Positions 48,955 through 53,300 of a stretch of DNA of 53,300 bases are shown piece by piece (the stretch's first letter is position 1; each line of letters starts with the position of its first letter). Location: positions 1 through 53,300 of the forward strand of contig ADNK01002557.1 in assembly GCA_000320545.1 (NCBI GenBank). Reading direction: 5' to 3'. The stretch is from Bigelowiella natans CCMP2755 (taxonomy: Eukaryota; Cercozoa; Chlorarachniophyceae). Below the pieces are notes generated by a model. The model did not search any database. It was given only the letters and a program-made list of their open reading frames with translations, and had not been told where the DNA came from. A program made the position numbers and the translations under genes.

Positions 48955-50391
48955 CTACAGGTAATCCTCCGAATCTTCATCTTCTTCCTCGTACGCACTC
49001 TCTGATTCTTCATTGTCAGAGGTCTCACTTTTTGGCTCCTCGCTGGTAGGGGCTCGTTTTTCTGCCTTACTGGATTTCGGAGAAACTGAAGACGGTGTGT
49101 TTCGAGTTTCTTCTTTGTCGTCAGTCTGTGAGGACGAGATTTTCCTCTCACCAGCGGTTTCCTTCATGAGAGAGCTTTTGTTATCCTTGTCCTTAGCTTC
49201 ATGAGCACCAAGTACCTCTTCAAAGTCATCTTCATCGTCGCTGTACGTATACTTCACAACCTTGCGATTTCTACTCCTTCGCTGATTGCCGACGCTGCTG
49301 CTGCTACTGCTACCGCCCAACTTTTCAGATGCAGATTTTACTCCCCACCTTGAGTTCATCTGTTGAATATCTTCTAGCTCTTTCTGGACTTCATACTTGC
49401 GTTTCAGATTTTTAACGCTTCTTTCAGAAAGGGTGCTGATAACAAATGGAGTCAGAACAAAAACTTGGACTCGGCGAGTGTCAACTACCTTGAGTCGCAT
49501 TCAAATCCGATATCTCTCAACGCTTTCTTCATCACACTAGGTTTAGAAGATATATCAGGCATTTCAATTAGACTTCAGTTAAATCCAGCACTTTTACCGA
49601 TTAGCTTGTGATTTTTCCATTTTTGATACTCCTAGACCTTCCTGAATGTTGCTTCCACATATTAGTTTCATACCCGATAGATCATATAAATTTAATTTAC
49701 CTTCGTTGTATCAATGCCTTTGTATCTACATACATTTCTTAGAATATTGAAGAGCTTTTTATCTTGTGCGACGTCACGACTCGCTTTGGAATTCTTTCCG
49801 CCTTTCAAGCTACGGTTGGCAGGAGAATCACTGGCTTCTCCCCTTTTTTTTTTGGTCTTAAGGTTCTTGTCTCTGAAGCACAAAAGAATTAACATCCTAT
49901 ATGAATATCGACATCTGGCAGCGTTGTCTAATCTGGTCGGTCACCCACCCATCAGATTTGCGTTTTTTAGTTGTGTTTTTCCTTACAACATTCGCCATCT
50001 TGTTCGAGTTCTCATCAATTGTTTCAATGAACTGAAGATTATGCGAAACATATAAATATATGTGTACGCGCGCGTGTGGTGTGCATGTGTAAGCGAGGTA
50101 ACAATGAAAGCCCACCCTGGTGTGACTTAGCTCGAATGGTCAGCACCCTGCACTCTTACCTCTGTGGTAGTCTTCTTGATGTATTGCTTGAATGGCTTCA
50201 GTTCTTTCGGGCTATCAAGCCCAAAGGCTTCCACCAACTGTGCGAAACACTGAGGTTAAGCTCAACAGGTTGAAACGTGGAAAGGTTACCTTCTCTTTTA
50301 CAATTCGCATGGTGATTTGTGAAAGCTCATTCTCTTTCAAGATCTTTCTGATCTCAGATTTCAGAGAGCTTTCGTCCAAACTTGCTGCCAT
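48955..50391 (-). CDS. HIRIP3/CHZ-like histone chaperone with DEK_C-like N-terminus
   Basis: Seven minus-strand exons (50290-50391, 50160-50249, 49949-50031, 49701-49872, 49598-49641, 49489-49572, 48955-49435) give 351 residues and end in TAG. The first 64 residues (SLDESSLKSEIRKILKEN, QITMRIVKEK, FGLDSPKELKPFKQYIKKT) look like the DEK_C helical domain found at the N-terminus of HIRIP3-type proteins. A Lys-rich nuclear-localisation stretch (KNTTKKRKSDG, NLKTKKKRGE) follows. Then comes KKLFNILRNVCRYKGIDTTK, KPSVMKKALRDIGFECDSS and TLSERSVKNLKRKYEVQKEL, in the order of the HIRIP3 core that leads into its histone-binding CHZ region. The last 100 residues are acidic. HIRIP3 binds H2A-H2B and HIRA. 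The family call rests on pattern matching by eye; a more general DEK_C nuclear protein is the alternative. Confidence 0.65.
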
Positions 50392-50832
50392 GGTTTTGGG
50401 TTGGCTGCCTTCTGTGATGGCCGAAGACCTGGCTAAGATTTAAGTTCATCCTGTGAAACTCGTCTTTTCTTGAAAATGAACAGCATCTTGTACCTACGTC
50501 ATCCAAAAATGCACTTCCATGTCAGGAATCTCCAGATATCAGATGTTGCAAAATCTGTTCGTGCACCAGAGAAATAGCTTCCCGCGTCCAAGTGTCATCA
50601 CCATGTCGTCACTGCTGTTCTGCTCGCAATTCCAAACCTCTTGTTTGTTATCCTGAAATAAAGAAAAATCGATGTCGCAGAAAAGAGAACGAACCTAATA
50701 AAACAATATTTTCTTCCTTGTTTCCGAACCGCATATTTCCCGAGATTTCTTCTTCATCAAGATCTGCACGTAGATCTACGAGCCTTGCCCCCCAACGCGA
50801 AGGAGTCTATCTATCTACTACATAGATCTACG
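50392..50832. other. Divergent gap before the 2H/zinc-finger gene
   Basis: Short upstream region between the HIRIP3-like start (minus strand) and the ORF at 50833. The same frame is open from 50785 without an ATG. A second plus-strand frame (50592-50825) contains several basic residues but no motif. TAGATCTACG occurs twice near 50770-50832. Confidence 0.5.
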
Positions 50833-52329
50833 ATGTACATAAAAGCGGACCTAGAAGGCCCATTGATAGATGCAATTAAACGATTAATCGCGATGGTTAA
50901 CCAGAAAGTGAAGAAAGAACTCATCATAAGCCAGCTAGATAAGCGGGCCGGATTGGGCTGCCACCCATTCCATGTTACTCTCTGTGGACGTATTGACAAG
51001 CTCCTCGGACCGATTTTTAGATCCGAAGAGCATCTTACGGAATGGATCAAGAAGTGGGATAAAATTAGAGGGATAGTAAAGCTTACAGCCCCGAAACTAC
51101 TACGTGTAACCAACAGAGGCACGTTGATGCTCGTGCTGGAGTCAAAAGACCTAAGGGGGGTCGGAAGGAAAATAGTCAAAATTCTGGAAAGCGGCGACCT
51201 TACAAAAGCGGGTGAACAGCTCAGAGTGCTAAGTTCTCACACTCAGTCCGCAGTCAATTTAACCCCTGTCCTCAAGCGCATGTGGAACACACTCAGCATC
51301 AGTGCCGTTGGTTCGGTTGTTGCCGAACCCCAGTTTGTTTCTGTGAAACTGCCTAAATCTGCTGCCGATCCGGGCTCCGACATGTTTCGTATGGTTGCTG
51401 CTGATGTAATAGCCGGTTTAAACAAGCTTCTTTCGGCGAATCCTTTGGGAACTCTCAGGGCTATAGATGCCACTGCAAATGCCTATCAGTGGTCCTTAGC
51501 TCATGAGCTCCGGTATGCTATCAAGGCAGGCCACCCCATACGGATTGTGCCGACGCCGCAAGAATCCTACCATATAAGCCTCGCATAGAGTGCAGCCCAG
51601 GAACATGGCCAGCAAGTTAACATTCGGTTTTCATCTGCCAAACCACCAGGGGGCAGCGAACGGCACAAAGGGCATGTTCCATTGAGAACCCCATTTCTCT
51701 GCTACCCCGCTACCAAAAGGAAAGATTCCCGCACGGGTCTTATCAAATCGGGATGGATCACAGCGCACTGCAGTGTCAGCTTTAAGGATAATTTTGGTGG
51801 ACCTACGCTGGCTCCTCGGGATCAGTTCTATCATCACATGACGATAGGCTGGCTAGGAATTGATGAAAAAGTAAAAGATGAAAAAGTAAAAACAGAAACC
51901 TCAGAATGGCCCACGACAACAGCAGGTGTAAAATCAATGCCAGAAAAACACGTGCTTCCTCCTTCCTTCAAGCATGGAGATTGGATGTGCCCGAAATGCA
52001 ATGTGAGTTCTACTTTGTACACAATTTTTTGCCCGTATGATACCTTTAGTATATGTTCTAATTAGGCACATAACTTCGCATCTAGAAAAGCTTGCTTCAA
52101 ATGCTCAGCCCACAAGCCACAAAACGAAGCTAAAACAAGAGCTAAGTACAAGGTCAACGATTATTATATCAGCTCCGAGCATCTTCATATTACAATAGGC
52201 GTGGTTACGGATCAAAGTATGATACAAAAACTGTTCGGGAATCGAAAAGAAATTCCGCTAAATGGAGAATTAGCTTCCTTTTTTTGTAAGAATGAATATG
52301 CGATATCAGGATTCGGTTGGGATCATTAA
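50833..52329 (+). CDS. 2H-phosphoesterase-like protein with embedded RanBP2 zinc finger; in-frame TAG
   Basis: One frame runs from ATG 50833 to 52002, broken only by TAG at 51586-51588, then splices over a 63-nt intron (GTGAGT...TTAG) to 52066-52329. Before the TAG are H47-V-T49 (CHPFHVTLCG) and H247-I-S249 (SYHISLA) with a helical region between them. After it are HHMTIGWLG at 51832 and EHLHITIGVV at about 52180, the paired HxT motifs of LigT/2'-5' RNA-ligase-like 2H enzymes. Between the second pair sits a RanBP2-type finger: GDWMCPKCN spliced to AHNFASRKACFKC. So the layout suggests two 2H domains, the second with a zinc finger inserted. RanBP2 fingers often bind single-stranded RNA; 2H enzymes act on RNA or cyclic nucleotides. 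The 1.17-kb intronless exon and absence of repeats are unlike its neighbours. The TAG may be removed by a 54-nt in-frame intron (51547-51600), read through, or inactivating. Confidence 0.65.
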
Positions 52330-52960
52330 ATGCTGTTCAGAGGTCATTTGTTTACTTCTTGACTACACGTTGTACATGGTACATGTGCATAAGCAATGCA
52401 CGTGTCGTGTAGCAAATGGTAGACATCACAGAGAGACGGATCTTGTTGATGTTGTTCGTGTTCGATTCCAGCCATTTGGATGGCTCCAGTGCTCTAGGCC
52501 CGCGCTGGACGCGCGCAACGCATCGAGGCAACCTGCCACGCCGCTTCTCATTTGAAATCGCAGTGATTGTTTCCATTCAATTTTGAGAAATGCAGCTGTT
52601 CCATGCCAGTCGTGGCGGCGGCTTGGCATTGGCTTGATGGCCACACGCACTCGCTCGATCACACGCATGCTCCAGTGCTGTGCATGGTGTCATGCGTCCA
52701 TCGTGAGTGTCCTCGAGTTTCTCCGTGGTGAGATTCCACCAAAGGATCTCTTGGTGGTGCATGCTCAAGCACATCACTCCATTCATCGTGTCATTTCAAG
52801 TTTGCACGCAGCAAGACTTGTTGCGCGTAAGGTGTTCACAGGCCGAGGCGCTACGTGCACAAGTAGGCAGGGGGGGGGAAAGGCACGTTTGCTTCCTTTT
52901 GAAGAGTTGTGTTTATTTTTATTAAAGATTATATTTTTATTAAATCGTGCACTGCGTAAT
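52330..52960. other. Intergenic region
   Basis: CG-, GCATG- and CTCC-rich sequence without microsatellites. Long open frames on both strands near 52426-53191 have Cys/Arg/Ser-rich composition and no motif, and I do not call them. Confidence 0.55.
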
Positions 52961-53161
52961 CATTCGCGAAGCTTTCGCGAATGCCGCCGCACGTGGGGCA
53001 GCACACTTCCGGTGTGCTGCCATGAGTCCCGCCGGAACCCACGTGCCTATGCTGTATTAATATCTACGTTATCTATATTCTATATCCGCGACAACCCCTT
53101 TGTTGTCGCACGTGACTTGTGCCCGCGTAGTGGTACGCGCTACACCTCCCCCAAGTCACGT
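52961..53161. promoter_or_regulatory. Cluster of perfect inverted repeats (hairpins)
   Basis: Five inverted repeats lie within 200 bp. (1) CATTCGCGAA / TTCGCGAATG at 52961-52983, 3-nt spacer. (2) CACGTGGG / CCCACGTG at 52990-53045, which encloses (3) GCAGCACAC / GTGTGCTGC at 52998-53020, 5-nt loop. (4) GCGACAAC / GTTGTCGC at 53088-53109, 6-nt loop. (5) ACGTGACTTG / CAAGTCACGT at 53110-53161. All arms are perfect. The cluster ends about 60 bp before a probable transcript exon. It could be a promoter with palindromic binding sites or a foldback/MITE-like insertion; the sequence alone does not decide. Confidence 0.75.
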
Positions 53162-53300
53162 TGCTCCTTCCTTCCTTCCTTATTCCCTTAGACCTTCATC
53201 GCTTTCGGAACTTCACCAACCACCAGGTAATAGATTCCTCTCTAACCTTATCTCCTTTGTCGCTTACCCAGAACTCACCTTCGTCCTTAGGTTCGTGTCC
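53162..53300 (+). other. Probable first intron of a gene entering from the right edge
   Basis: CAACCACCAG at 53218-53227 is followed by a GTAATAGATT donor. A pyrimidine-rich stretch ending CCTTAG at 53291 would make a 64-nt intron, within the range of small introns seen here. The downstream exon starts GTTCGTGTCC and runs off the window. Reading frame and product cannot be judged. Confidence 0.4.

Noticed and set aside
51586-51588. TAG reassigned to an amino acid in this organism
   Set aside because: The HIRIP3-like gene ends in TAG and all other genes read normally with standard stops, so a code change is not supported.
52583-53191. 202-codon plus-strand frame
   Set aside because: Arg/Ser/Cys-rich, covers the hairpin cluster, no recognisable domain; opposite-strand frames are similarly open, as expected for this composition.

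Overview
This window is nuclear DNA of an intron-dense, AT-rich eukaryote that uses the standard code. Genes are built from many short exons (often 30-150 bp) joined by GT-AG introns. Introns are packed with di- and trinucleotide microsatellites. The gene set (membrane-anchored GH81 glucanase, AMSH deubiquitinase, ASF1, RGS, DUF4395-like, FG nucleoporin) fits a free-living protist or microalga better than an animal, land plant or yeast. I cannot name the lineage. All gene models below were built by eye from splice sites, reading-phase continuity and protein similarity; none has transcript support.

Left part (1-20 kb): an FG-repeat nucleoporin of nuclear-basket type (23-4696, +); an AMSH/STAMBP-type JAMM deubiquitinase (9870-5888, -); an unrecognised, probably helical-repeat protein (10620-15220, +); two unrecognised small genes (15331-16051 and 16345-17510, +); and a multi-pass membrane protein with CREST-superfamily-like histidine motifs (18091-20027, +).

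Middle (21-38 kb): an unrecognised membrane protein (23631-21486, -) facing the histone H3-H4 chaperone ASF1 (24176-24992, +) across a short shared upstream region; a small secreted CCP/Sushi-like protein (26713-25935, -); and a 35-exon GH81 endo-1,3-beta-glucanase of 822 residues with an N-terminal membrane anchor (27884-37821, +).

Right part (39-53 kb): an unrecognised gene (39271-about 40350, -); a DUF4395-like membrane protein (42070-40958, -); an RGS-domain protein (43535-42286, -); a 2OG-Fe(II) dioxygenase (about 44061-45759, +); a type II membrane protein with two EF hands (47120-48391, +); a HIRIP3/CHZ-like histone chaperone with a DEK_C-like N-terminus (50391-48955, -); and an almost intronless ORF with 2H-phosphoesterase motifs around a RanBP2 zinc finger, interrupted by one in-frame TAG (50833-52329, +). 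The right edge holds a cluster of hairpins and probably the first intron of another gene.

Two chromosome-scale patterns stand out. Microsatellites sit inside introns, often starting at the 5' splice site itself, while intergenic stretches are nearly free of them and instead rich in CTAG, TGCA and CG-containing words. Short tandem duplications repeatedly copy an exon edge together with its splice site. The genes share no obvious pathway; ASF1 and the HIRIP3-like gene are both histone chaperones, but 24 kb apart.
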